From: Clostridium sp. CAG:762
GTDB lineage: Bacteria; Bacillota_I; Bacilli_A; RF39; UBA660
DNA: 51,871 nt
Direction of reading: 5' to 3'
Assembly (NCBI GenBank): GCA_000432575.1
Contig: HF996812.1
Span: 1 to 51,871, forward strand
The position numbers and the translations under genes are program-made. The notes under the pieces were generated by a model. That model was given only the letters and a program-made list of their open reading frames with translations. It was not told where the DNA came from and ran no database searches. Shown piece by piece: positions 17,425-26,638 of the stretch. How positions within the stretch are numbered: position 1 is the first letter of the stretch; each line of letters starts with the position of its first letter.

Positions 17425-18645
17425 ATGAAGTATTACTTCGTTGGTATAAAAGGTACAGGAATGTCAGGATTAGCTTGTATCTTAAATGATTTAGGAAACA
17501 CAGTAATTGGTTATGATGATTACAAAGAGCATAAATTTACTGAAAACGAATTAGAATTAAGAAACATAAAAATATATAATGATAGTTCCTATCAACTAAC
17601 TAATGAAATCGTTGTATACTCAGCAGCTTTAGATGAAAATCATGTTGAATTACAAAGAGCAAAAGAAAAAAATTTAAAAATATTAAAATACAACATTATT
17701 GGATGCAGTTACCTAATAGGTGATGGAACAGGTAAATCAAACAAAGAAAGTGATTACTTTGTCATTGAAGCTTGTGAATATAAAAGACATTTTCTTGCCT
17801 ATCATCCATATATGTCAGTAATAACTAACATTGAATTAGACCACACAGACTATTATAAAGACATAAATGATATGGTTGATGCCTATCAATCTTTGCTTAA
17901 TAACACTAAGTTTAAAACCGTATTATGTGGTGATGATAAACTAGTAAGAAAACTAACAACCCATATAGATACCATGTACTATGGACTTAATGATAATAAC
18001 GATATAATTGCTAAAAATATTAGTTACTATAAAGATTATACCTGTTTTGATGTATATATAAATGATATATTCTATGGAAACATTAAAATAAAACTTGCTG
18101 GAAATCATATGGTATTAAATACCCTTGCCGTAATTGGCATATGCAATAACTTAGGACTAAACAAATATGACGTCATAGAACAACTAGAAACTTTTACTGG
18201 TGCAAAAAGAAGATATCAAATAAAAGAAATAGAAAACACAATTATCATAGATGACTATGCCCATCACCCAACAGAAATAAAAGCCACAATTGAAGCTACA
18301 AGAAACAAATACAAATATAAAAAAATAATAGCCCTATTCATGCCAAATACCTATTCAAGAGTAAAAGACTTTTATAAAGCATTTGCGGATAGCCTAAACA
18401 AAGCAGACTATGTATACCTTTTTGATATAGCCAAGGGTAGAGAAAATCCAAATGATTTTAAAGGAATAAGTTCTAAATTAATACTAGATAATTTAAACAA
18501 TGCTGAAATGATAACCTTAAATGATGAACAAAAACTATTAAAACATAAAGGAGATGTCTTATTATTTATGAGTTGCCAAAACATTTATATAATAGAAGAA
18601 AAATTAGAAAGATTATTAGGTGATAAAGTTGGAAAAGAAAATTAA
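17425..18645 (+). CDS. murC: MurC-like UDP-N-acetylmuramate-alanine ligase lacking the P-loop
   Basis: MurC adds L-Ala to UDP-MurNAc in the cytoplasm. The 406-residue protein has the nucleotide-sugar domain motif VGIKGTGMSGLA (6-17), LIGDGTGKSN (97-106), FVIEACEYKRHF (112-123), TNIELDHTDYY and the C-terminal YAHHPTEIKATIEA. In Bacillus-type MurC about 39 residues, including the ATP-binding GTHGKT loop, separate the equivalents of ILKY and SYLIGDGTG. Here only five residues (NIIGC, 90-94) are present, so the P-loop is missing in frame. Either the enzyme is dead or altered, or the sequence carries a deletion. The start is ATG 17425, with a weak RBS; an upstream in-frame ATG lies inside asnS. 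Confidence 0.8.
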   Translation: MKYYFVGIKGTGMSGLACILNDLGNTVIGYDDYKEHKFTENELELRNIKIYNDSSYQLTNEIVVYSAALDENHVELQRAKEKNLKILKYNIIGCSYLIGDGTGKSNKESDYFVIEACEYKRHFLAYHPYMSVITNIELDHTDYYKDINDMVDAYQSLLNNTKFKTVLCGDDKLVRKLTTHIDTMYYGLNDNNDIIAKNISYYKDYTCFDVYINDIFYGNIKIKLAGNHMVLNTLAVIGICNNLGLNKYDVIEQLETFTGAKRRYQIKEIENTIIIDDYAHHPTEIKATIEATRNKYKYKKIIALFMPNTYSRVKDFYKAFADSLNKADYVYLFDIAKGRENPNDFKGISSKLILDNLNNAEMITLNDEQKLLKHKGDVLLFMSCQNIYIIEEKLERLLGDKVGKEN

Positions 18646-19105
18646 AATAATTATGGCAAGTATAATATTATTAATTCTAATAATAGCTCTAATCGTAACA
18701 AATGCTCCAAAAAAAGAAAAAGAAAAAGAAAAAGATAAAAATACTTATGTCTGTACTTATACACAAAATGTAGCAGAAGTAGATATTATTACAACATATT
18801 ATGTTCATTTTGATAAAGAAAATATTAAAACTATAGACGTAAATAAGATCTATAAAGGAAATACTACCAAAGCCAAAGATGGTATTGCAAATTATAGATA
18901 TATCATTGGAGTAGAAACAGAACAATATAGTAAATATCCAGGCATAAAAACAAAAATAAATAAAGACAGCAAAAAAGAATATAATTATACATATACCTTC
19001 GATGTAACTAAAATAGATGAAAACCTAGCATCACTATTTGGAGTCCATACTACTGTAAACGAACAAAATGAATATTTTAAAACTAACAATTATGTTTGTG
19101 AATAA
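18629..19105 (+). CDS. Small exported protein of unknown function
   Basis: About 158 residues with one N-terminal hydrophobic anchor (IIMASIILLILIIALIVTNA) and a Lys/Glu-rich linker. The remaining extracytoplasmic domain has two cysteines, near the start (YVCTY) and at the very end (YVCE), that could form a disulfide. The TTG start at 18629 is preferred because AGGTG (18618-18622) is well spaced; ATG at 18653 is an alternative. It overlaps the end of murC and probably belongs to the asnS-murC operon. Family not recognised. Confidence 0.6.
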   Translation: MEKKIKIIMASIILLILIIALIVTNAPKKEKEKEKDKNTYVCTYTQNVAEVDIITTYYVHFDKENIKTIDVNKIYKGNTTKAKDGIANYRYIIGVETEQYSKYPGIKTKINKDSKKEYNYTYTFDVTKIDENLASLFGVHTTVNEQNEYFKTNNYVCE

Positions 19106-19132
19106 AAAAAACTACAAAATAAATAAAAAAGT

Positions 19133-19163
19133 TAAGAATTAGTATTTATTCTTATCTTTTTTT
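19133..19163 (+). terminator. Terminator of the asnS-murC unit
   Basis: TAAGAAT (19133-19139) pairs with ATTCTTA (19148-19154), then TCTTTTTTT. Confidence 0.8.
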
Positions 19164-19164
19164 A

Positions 19165-19173
19165 TGCTATAAT
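19165..19173 (+). promoter_or_regulatory. Extended -10 promoter of the T4SS-like operon
   Basis: TGCTATAAT is a perfect extended -10. The region 16-17 bases upstream (TTATTC/TTTATT) is a weak -35. It lies directly after the preceding terminator, 57 bases before the first gene. Confidence 0.6.
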
Positions 19174-19230
19174 TTAATATGATAGATTTACTATACACAA
19201 ATTTAACTATTTACCGAAAGGATGTTAATT

Positions 19231-20025
19231 ATGAATAAATATTTTAAATATATACTACTCACTATTTCCTTATTTCTTATAGGAAGTATGAAAGTTGAGG
19301 CTGGCTTGATTTCTGGTGGCAACAGAGTAACGTGTGATTACATAACCCCTTCTGGGAAAAAAATATATTTAGCAACAGAAGATGGTGGTAAAACATGGTA
19401 TGCTGACACTTCCGTAGCCGGCTTGGGACTTAAGTTAAATCCATTTAGTTTAGCAAAATCAGAATTGGATGTAGTAGATGGCTTAAGTACAAATGGTGCC
19501 AATTGTGAAGAAGTTCAAAAATCAGATATAAAAGAAAATGATCAACAATTTGGGTGGGATCCTAATGATTTAAAAACAAGGCGACCAGATTACTATACGG
19601 GAGATAATAAGGCGGAAAATCAGAAAGAATATACAAAGCAACAGGAAGAAGCCAATAAAGCATCCATCAAAGAACAAGCGTTGAAAGATGCCCAAGGCGG
19701 TAATAGTGTGCCAATAAAACCACAAAATCCAGGAACCACATCCTGCCAGAGTTTATTTGCAGGGTTAGAAGACGAATTAAAAAAAATATTTAACGCTATC
19801 AAAATTGTAGTACCAATTCTTGTAATAGTATTTTCATCACTTGACTTTGCCAAAGCGATATTTGGTGGAAGCGATGATGATGTAAAAAAATCACAAATAA
19901 AATTTGTAAAAAGATTAGTTGTAGCGTTTGTTTTCTTCCTACTTCCAACTCTAATGGCATTTGCTATGGGTATTATGGATGTAATATATAATGGTGGCAA
20001 TTTTGATTGTCTAATATTAAACTAA
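19231..20025 (+). CDS. VirB2/TrbC-like protein with extracytoplasmic N-terminal domain
   Basis: 264 residues. A signal peptide (about 1-24, ending VEA) leads to a domain with paired cysteines (VTCDY, ANCEEV). A Gln/Lys-rich linker and two closely spaced transmembrane helices follow at about 184-206 and 222-246, joined by a charged loop GGSDDDVKKSQIKFVKR. That helical hairpin is the layout of VirB2/TrbC pilins and of small T4SS membrane subunits. The large N-terminal domain is unusual. ATG at 19231 is preferred over 19222 because GAAAGGATG is the RBS. It is the first gene of the operon to about 30141. Confidence 0.6.
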   Translation: MNKYFKYILLTISLFLIGSMKVEAGLISGGNRVTCDYITPSGKKIYLATEDGGKTWYADTSVAGLGLKLNPFSLAKSELDVVDGLSTNGANCEEVQKSDIKENDQQFGWDPNDLKTRRPDYYTGDNKAENQKEYTKQQEEANKASIKEQALKDAQGGNSVPIKPQNPGTTSCQSLFAGLEDELKKIFNAIKIVVPILVIVFSSLDFAKAIFGGSDDDVKKSQIKFVKRLVVAFVFFLLPTLMAFAMGIMDVIYNGGNFDCLILN

Positions 20026-20041
20026 AAAAGGAGATGTTATT

Positions 20042-21943
20042 ATGCTAGGTATATTTAATTCTAACTTAATTAATATTCTTGACAATGCTGCCTTAAAATC
20101 TATAGGAACATTTATAAAAGATGCCCTACGTTCTGTTGCAGCAGCATTAGATTCATTAATTTATCAAGTTGTATCATTCTTATATAAATTGTTCTTCTTT
20201 GTATCAAGCACAGAAATATTTCAAAATGATGCTGTTAAAAATGTATCAAAGAACTTTCAACTTTTAGTCGCTGTAGTTGTAATGTTTTCTTTGTCTATTT
20301 CACTAGTTAATTACATAGTAAATCCCGATAATATGAAAAGCGGTAAAGTACCTGCAAGTAAATTAGTGACTAAAGTAATTACTTCTTTAATACTATTACT
20401 TACTATAAATATAGTTTTTGCAACAGCATATAGATTACAAAACGCTATCATTGAAAATAACTTTGTAGGCAAATTAATATTAGGAGACAAAGCACAATCA
20501 TTTGATGTTGAATCTATGGGCATGAGTTTCTCTAAAAGTATATTAAGTGCTTTTATAACTGACAATCCTAATAAGTCAGGAAGTGTACCACAATATAATA
20601 TACAAGATGCAAATGATTTATTTAACAATATTTTAACCAAAGAAAGTCAATTTCATTATCTAACTGATTTTATTAATGATAAAGATGACCAAGGAGAATA
20701 CGTTTTAAATTATAATGCATTATCAATACCGGTAGGATTATTCATTAGTTATATTTTACTTACATATGTTGTTGGCGTTGGCGTAAGAACAGTGCAATTA
20801 TTTTATTTACAAATTATAGCACCAGTTCCAATATTATTCTACGTTTTACCAAATGGTGATGATAAATTAAAAAAATGGACACAGCAATGTATAACCACAT
20901 ATCTAGATTTATTTATTAGACATTTAATTATATATTTAACAATATTCTTATGCTCTAATCTATTGTCAACAGATGGAACGTTTATAATTCCATCAGGGGC
21001 AGAAGATTATAAAAACTGGATAATTTTAGCTCTAGTAATAGCGATAATGTTGTTTGCTAAAAAAGCTCCTGATTTAATTAAAGAACTATTCCCAGCAACA
21101 AGCAAAGCAAGTGGCGACTTTGGGTTAAATTTAGGAAAACAATTCAAAGGAACTGCAGCAGGTGCCGTATTAGGAGCTGGTGTTGGTGGAATTGCAGGAG
21201 CAGCAACAGGTCTACTTAGTGGAGGCGGTATTGGAGGCATGATAGGTGGTTTAGGACGTGGAGTGTTAGGTGGTTTATCAGGGAAAAAAACTAGCGATAC
21301 AATGGCTAAAACGAGACAATATGGCAATTTAAGAAGAGATCATGGAATAACAGCTTGGGATAGAGTTGCTAATAGTGCTGGTGGTGCACTTGGTACCAAG
21401 AACTTAGCCTCAATACAAGATGGTGAAGTATCTAAAATGGAAAAAAGAAAAGAGGCTCTATCTGGAGAAATTAATTCATATCAATCAATCGCTCAATCTA
21501 GAGATAAAATTTATAATAGAGCAAATGTTGCAGTTGAAAAGGATGAGAATGTAATGATGGCACAGGCTCGATTACAGCATGCTCAGTCAAGTGGAGCATC
21601 TGCCGCTGCCATTATGGCATTACAAAAAAATTTAAATGAAACTAAAGAAACGGCAGCCAATAATTATATTAATACGGCTATGTCTAGTCCCAACGGTGAT
21701 TCTACTATTAGAAATGAAATGAATCGAATCAATGCTATTATGTCAAATGACAGCGGTTTAAGTGGAATAAGTAGTAGTGATTTAAGTAGTGTTTCTAATG
21801 TTCAAGATTTAGATACTATAACTCAAAGCGTTAGTTCACAAATTTCAAGTGTTAATAATCAAATTAGTAATATTGATACGCAAATTAAGACTTATAAGAG
21901 TTCCACCTCATATAAGAAAGCACATGTTAATACAAAAAAATAA
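20042..21943 (+). CDS. VirB6/TrbL-like polytopic membrane protein
   Basis: 633 residues. The first ~350 hold several transmembrane helices (for example near 75-95, 118-135, 230-262 and 295-345) with a conserved-looking APVPILFYVLP-type segment. A Gly/Ala-rich stretch lies near 370-420, and a long charged coiled-coil tail runs to the end, probably cytoplasmic. This matches TrbL/VirB6 or the TcpH/PrgH type channel component of Gram-positive conjugation systems. It starts 16 bases after the VirB2-like gene, with AAAAGGAG as RBS. Confidence 0.65.
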   Translation: MLGIFNSNLINILDNAALKSIGTFIKDALRSVAAALDSLIYQVVSFLYKLFFFVSSTEIFQNDAVKNVSKNFQLLVAVVVMFSLSISLVNYIVNPDNMKSGKVPASKLVTKVITSLILLLTINIVFATAYRLQNAIIENNFVGKLILGDKAQSFDVESMGMSFSKSILSAFITDNPNKSGSVPQYNIQDANDLFNNILTKESQFHYLTDFINDKDDQGEYVLNYNALSIPVGLFISYILLTYVVGVGVRTVQLFYLQIIAPVPILFYVLPNGDDKLKKWTQQCITTYLDLFIRHLIIYLTIFLCSNLLSTDGTFIIPSGAEDYKNWIILALVIAIMLFAKKAPDLIKELFPATSKASGDFGLNLGKQFKGTAAGAVLGAGVGGIAGAATGLLSGGGIGGMIGGLGRGVLGGLSGKKTSDTMAKTRQYGNLRRDHGITAWDRVANSAGGALGTKNLASIQDGEVSKMEKRKEALSGEINSYQSIAQSRDKIYNRANVAVEKDENVMMAQARLQHAQSSGASAAAIMALQKNLNETKETAANNYINTAMSSPNGDSTIRNEMNRINAIMSNDSGLSGISSSDLSSVSNVQDLDTITQSVSSQISSVNNQISNIDTQIKTYKSSTSYKKAHVNTKK

Positions 21944-21961
21944 AAAGGAGTGTGATATTAG

Positions 21962-22303
21962 ATGAACAGTTTCTTAGTTCCCGCAAACTCTAAAAAAGGA
22001 ACTTTGATATTCAATTTATTTTTACCCGCAGACCTAATAATTTTTGGTACAGGACTATTAATATCTTTAATTCTTTTGGCTGTTAGTGAAACCACCACTG
22101 ATACAGGCACAGTTTTATTGATTAGTCTGCCAGGAATTATTACAGGTATTCTAGTTGTCCCAATACCAAACTATCATAATGTTAGGACAGCTCTAAAAAG
22201 CATCTATCTATTTTATTCAAATAGAAGAAGGTACATATGGAAAGGTTGGTGTTTCTATGAACGATTCATTAAAGAATATGAAGCCGAAAAAACAAAAAAT
22301 TAA
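21962..22303 (+). CDS. PrgI/VirB3-like small membrane protein
   Basis: 113 residues with two transmembrane segments (about 17-40 and 45-66) followed by VPNYHNVR-like and NRRRYIWKGW motifs that are typical of PrgI-family (VirB3-like) proteins. It precedes VirB4 as in conjugation operons. RBS AAGGAG. Its last 47 bases overlap the start of the next gene in another frame, a strong sign of coupled translation. Confidence 0.75.
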   Translation: MNSFLVPANSKKGTLIFNLFLPADLIIFGTGLLISLILLAVSETTTDTGTVLLISLPGIITGILVVPIPNYHNVRTALKSIYLFYSNRRRYIWKGWCFYERFIKEYEAEKTKN

Positions 22304-22835
22304 TTCAAAATATACAGAAGACTGGCTACCAATAAAAGCAATAGCCAATGGGACAATTGTCTTAGATAATAACATGAAAGTAACTGGGGTAAAAATCACT
22401 CCAAGGAACATCTTTATCTTAGATCAAATTACACAAGAAAATGTTATTGTAGCATTAAAAAATTTCTATAACACACTAGATTTTGAATTTTGGATAATTT
22501 CAGCAGATAGACCAGTAGATATATCTGCATACTTAGCACAATTACAACTATTATATAACTCAGTAAATAGTACAGTAATAAGAAAAATGATAATGCAAGA
22601 CTTACAAAAAGCAAATATGTTCATGGATAACAATGTTACAGATACTGAATATTTCTTATTATTTAAAGAAAGAAATCCTGAAGTAATTCAAAAAAGATTA
22701 AGAACAATTATGATGGGACTTGCCAATGCTGGATTAACAGCAACACAAACATCCAATTCTGATCTAAGATCAATAATGGAAAACTTCCTAAATGGAGGAA
22801 TGAATACTGAATTTGGAACGGTGATTAGCTCATGA
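22257..22835 (+). CDS. VirB4 N-terminal domain as a separate protein
   Basis: 192 residues without membrane segments. The sequence (YTEDWLPIKAIANGTIVLDN, then KVTGVKITPRNIFILDQ) resembles the N-terminal region of TraC/TrsE/VirB4 ATPases, normally fused to the motor domain. It ends with an ATGA overlap, giving the stop of this gene and the start of the next. Together the two make a split VirB4 of about 786 residues, the normal total length. A natural gene split is more likely than an error, since the junction has a proper start and coupling. Confidence 0.65.
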   Translation: MNDSLKNMKPKKQKINSKYTEDWLPIKAIANGTIVLDNNMKVTGVKITPRNIFILDQITQENVIVALKNFYNTLDFEFWIISADRPVDISAYLAQLQLLYNSVNSTVIRKMIMQDLQKANMFMDNNVTDTEYFLLFKERNPEVIQKRLRTIMMGLANAGLTATQTSNSDLRSIMENFLNGGMNTEFGTVISS

Positions 22836-24616
22836 ATTTAAAATCTCAATTAGCCCCAAAAGGATTACAATTTAATCCATCGGATTTTAACATCAGTGAT
22901 AAATATGCAACGATATTAACAGTAATATCATATCCTAGATTTATAGGACCAGGATATTTATCAAGTTTAACAAATATGTCAGGTGTAAAAGTAGTAATAA
23001 AACATATGCCACTACCATTTTCAGTTCTAGCTAAAATGTTAAATAAAGAAATAGCTGATTTAAAACAAAAATATCAAGATGAACACGATAAAACAATACA
23101 AGAAAGAATAAGACAAGATGTTGACTCCCTAGAATACTTTATTCAACAGTTTACCGCAGCCCAAACAAGAACATTTGACTTTCAAATGCACATCATGATA
23201 ACTGCAGACACTAGAGAGGACCTAGAAATAAAAAAATTAACATTAAAAAATTATTTAGATGCAATGGAATTAAGAGCTATACCATTAAAGTTTGAACAAG
23301 AAAGCGTGTTAAAATCAATATTACCAATATTTGATGCTCAACCAATAGAAATGCGTATTGGTACTCCAATGCCATCTCCTACTATGGCAGCCATGTATCC
23401 ATTCATCTTTGATAGTATAAAAGACACAGGCTTATCAACATTACTAGGAGTAGATTTCTCAGGTGGTGTTATTCTGTTTAACCAATTCTTATATCAATTA
23501 AAAAAAGAAAACAATAGAAATAATGCCAACATGATTATCTTAGGAACATCAGGAAGTGGTAAATCCACTGCCGCAAAACTATTATTAAGAAGCCATATAA
23601 GAAATGGATACCAAATCGTAGCCATTGACCCAGAAGGTGAAATAACAGAAATGACAAAAATGTATGGTGGAGAAGTAGTAGACCTAGGTAAAGGTGGAGA
23701 ATTTGGCATGGTAAACCCACTAGAAATAGTTATGGATGCCGACGAAGATGAAATAAAATCAGGTTTAGGCTATACTGTATTAACCAAAACTATTCAGTCG
23801 TTAAAAGCTTTCATGAAATACTACGATCCAAATATTGAAGAAGATGTCCTAACTTTGTTTAGTGAAGTAGTACAAGATACATATATAAGATTTGGAATCG
23901 ATTATAATACTGACTTTTCAAAATTTACATCCAAAGATTTTCCAATATTCCAAGATGTATATGCAACAATAAAAGGAAGATTAACTGCCATGACAGAAAA
24001 AACTCATGAAAGAGATGTCATGGAAAGGCTAGAATTAAAAATAAGACCATTAACAAGAGAATTAAAATACTATTTCAATGGACACACCTCAATAGAAACA
24101 TCAAGTGATTTCATAGTATTTAACATAAAAGAATTAATGAATGCTGACGAAAATATAAGAAACGCTTTATTATTTAACGTTCTTAAATTTGCATGGGGTC
24201 TATGCTTAAATCCAAATATTAACTCAATAATGTCGGTAGACGAAGCCCATGTATTACTTGGAGCAAGAAATGTTTTAGGAGCTGAATTCTTAGCTCAAAT
24301 GCAAAGACGTGCTAGAAAATATAATACAGGAACAATTATCATAACACAACAACCATCTGACTTTGCAGCCCCAGATGTTCTAGTACATGGTAAAGCAATA
24401 TTTGATAATGCCTCTTATTATTTAGTTATGGGACTAAAAAAGCAGGCAGTAGATGACTTAGCAAAATTAATTGACCTAAATGATAATGAAATAGATAGTA
24501 TTAAAAGATACAGCCAAGGAGAAGCTTTATTCGTATGTGGTAACAGAAGAATGCGTATAAATGTAATAGTTACTGACGAAGAATTAGAATCATTTGGCAG
24601 TGGTGGTGGACTATAA
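22832..24616 (+). CDS. VirB4-like secretion ATPase, motor part
   Basis: 594 residues. It energises assembly or transport in type IV secretion. Walker A GTSGSGKST is at 238-246, Walker B with catalytic Glu (SVDEAH, D470/E471), the QMQRRARKY segment, and a late TQQPSD sensor motif. The first 235 residues continue the VirB4 N-terminal fold. The start ATG overlaps the stop of the upstream gene by four bases. Homology to TraC/VirB4 is clear; whether it moves DNA or protein is not shown. Confidence 0.88.
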   Translation: MNLKSQLAPKGLQFNPSDFNISDKYATILTVISYPRFIGPGYLSSLTNMSGVKVVIKHMPLPFSVLAKMLNKEIADLKQKYQDEHDKTIQERIRQDVDSLEYFIQQFTAAQTRTFDFQMHIMITADTREDLEIKKLTLKNYLDAMELRAIPLKFEQESVLKSILPIFDAQPIEMRIGTPMPSPTMAAMYPFIFDSIKDTGLSTLLGVDFSGGVILFNQFLYQLKKENNRNNANMIILGTSGSGKSTAAKLLLRSHIRNGYQIVAIDPEGEITEMTKMYGGEVVDLGKGGEFGMVNPLEIVMDADEDEIKSGLGYTVLTKTIQSLKAFMKYYDPNIEEDVLTLFSEVVQDTYIRFGIDYNTDFSKFTSKDFPIFQDVYATIKGRLTAMTEKTHERDVMERLELKIRPLTRELKYYFNGHTSIETSSDFIVFNIKELMNADENIRNALLFNVLKFAWGLCLNPNINSIMSVDEAHVLLGARNVLGAEFLAQMQRRARKYNTGTIIITQQPSDFAAPDVLVHGKAIFDNASYYLVMGLKKQAVDDLAKLIDLNDNEIDSIKRYSQGEALFVCGNRRMRINVIVTDEELESFGSGGGL

Positions 24617-24648
24617 AATTTAAACTAAATTAGTATGGTGGTGAAAGA

Positions 24649-26625
24649 ATGAAGTTTTTACATTTTGGAAGTAATAACAATGAAGAAAATAATTCAAAAA
24701 TAAATGGAATTATAAAAATGCTAAAAAATCTAAAGAAAGCAAAAATAATAAGCATTATTGCTATTGGCTTTGCCTTCGTTCTTTTTATTGCTGTATTTAT
24801 CTATGTTGTCCTAAAAGTATTTGCCTCTCTTGCCACCTTAAACTCTGTAGAACGTGCTGGAGCAGAACGTTTTAAAGGTGAAACAGATTATGAAAAAAAA
24901 GTAATAGAAAGAGACGAATTTTTAAACTTTACTCAATATTTTGATACTAAAGATGAAAAATTAAAAGAGAACAACGATAAATATTTTGATGCATTATATG
25001 ATGCCTACGAGTTTTATAAAGAAGAAGAAAATGGTATGACAATTTGGGAAAAAATAGGAAGTTTTTTTAGAAAATTATTTCGAAGTAAACGTTCTCAAAA
25101 AGCTCCACTTTACCCAGATAAGAGCGATACCAAAATGTATGGTGTTGAAATTGACACAACTCTAATCACAGCCACCCTATATAATAGTAGATATCAATCT
25201 GAAATGACTAGAAATGATGAGTTTGATAAAGAATATAGCTATTTTGTAGAAGATGGTAAAGGATATGATCTTCACACTGGCTCATATCGTGATTTTGTCG
25301 AAAACAACTTCTTATACGATTCTAAACAATCTCTTGATTCAAAATATCATTTATCACAAACAAAAAAAGCTATAGAAGGTATTGAGGTCTTATCAAAATA
25401 TCAAATAAAAAGAATTGAGACATACCTAACAATACATCCTGAATTTGTTGGAACATATACAGATACAACAAGACATATAGAAATAAATATTGTTGATGCA
25501 CAGATGGAAGGCGAGTGTATAGCTCGTGTTGGAAACTATGGATCAGTTTTAGGACCAAATGATTATTATAATAGAGTTATTCAAGAAGCTGGTTATTTTT
25601 GGAATTGTGATCCAAAGAAAGATTCAATATGCAAAATGTGTATGGATACATATGATTTAAATATTTACGATGATGATTTATATTGTTTTGATAACGAACT
25701 TACCGAAGATGCTAGTGGAAAATATGGATGTTCAGAAACTGCTGCAATAAAATATTCTAAAGGAGATATTGGAATGGATGCTGAATTACAATATGAATTA
25801 GACTGTGAAGGATATAATGAATATTTATTAGGTAATTTACCAACCGATAAAGATGTCGAAATGTTTTGTGGAAAAGATGAGGAATCAGGTAAAGATAACT
25901 GTTATTGCGATAGATTTATTGAATCATATTATCATCAATATGTAGATAAAAATGATGTTAAACAAAAAAGAAGAGATATTAGTCAAATAGTATTTGAAAC
26001 ATATAGTTTGTATTCGTATTATGAAAATGCTACAATGATATACAATGTTTGTAGTGATAAAGATGTAGATATAATAAGTTATCGTGATTTAAGCTGTGAA
26101 GGAAAAAGAAAATCAAAATATAAAAATAATATTTATGATGTGACAATAGATTATGATACTAATCCAGAAGTAGATGAAGATCGTATAAAAGAATTAATAC
26201 AAGGAGCCTTAACGGATTCTAAATTTAATGCAGAAATTGCTCAAAAAATTATTGCTGCTGCCATGTCGAAACTAGGCTATCCATACATATGGGGTAAATC
26301 ATTTGATGGAAAAAGTGGAGGAGATTGTAGTGGGCTAGTGTATTATGTATTAAATCAAGCAGGTATAAATATTGATAGAACAAGTGCAAATGGATACTAT
26401 AATCATTTTAAAAATAATCAAGTGCCACGTTCTGAAATGCAACCTGGAGATCTAATTTTTTGGCACAAAAATGGAGGGAGACCAGACAGATACGTCCACC
26501 ATGTAGGTATTTATATAGGAGACGGAAAGATTATAGATGCAAGTTCTAATGCGGGAAAAATAGTTGAAAGAAAAATATTCGAAGGTCAAACTTACCAAGT
26601 TGTCGGTGTTTCTAGACCATATTAA
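24649..26625 (+). CDS. Membrane protein with C-terminal NlpC/P60 peptidoglycan hydrolase domain
   Basis: 658 residues. One transmembrane helix near 26-62 puts the rest outside. A long middle region is rich in Asp, Tyr and Cys (at least a dozen cysteines between about 280 and 500) and is not recognised. The last ~120 residues are NlpC/P60: YPYIWGGK-like start, catalytic C560 in GGDCSGLVYY, H618 in HHVGIYIGDG. It is analogous to the VirB1-like hydrolases of Gram-positive T4SS (PrgK, TcpG, CwlT), which open the cell wall for the channel. RBS GGTGGTG. Confidence 0.85.
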   Translation: MKFLHFGSNNNEENNSKINGIIKMLKNLKKAKIISIIAIGFAFVLFIAVFIYVVLKVFASLATLNSVERAGAERFKGETDYEKKVIERDEFLNFTQYFDTKDEKLKENNDKYFDALYDAYEFYKEEENGMTIWEKIGSFFRKLFRSKRSQKAPLYPDKSDTKMYGVEIDTTLITATLYNSRYQSEMTRNDEFDKEYSYFVEDGKGYDLHTGSYRDFVENNFLYDSKQSLDSKYHLSQTKKAIEGIEVLSKYQIKRIETYLTIHPEFVGTYTDTTRHIEINIVDAQMEGECIARVGNYGSVLGPNDYYNRVIQEAGYFWNCDPKKDSICKMCMDTYDLNIYDDDLYCFDNELTEDASGKYGCSETAAIKYSKGDIGMDAELQYELDCEGYNEYLLGNLPTDKDVEMFCGKDEESGKDNCYCDRFIESYYHQYVDKNDVKQKRRDISQIVFETYSLYSYYENATMIYNVCSDKDVDIISYRDLSCEGKRKSKYKNNIYDVTIDYDTNPEVDEDRIKELIQGALTDSKFNAEIAQKIIAAAMSKLGYPYIWGKSFDGKSGGDCSGLVYYVLNQAGINIDRTSANGYYNHFKNNQVPRSEMQPGDLIFWHKNGGRPDRYVHHVGIYIGDGKIIDASSNAGKIVERKIFEGQTYQVVGVSRPY

Positions 26626-26638
26626 TGAGGTGTAATAT

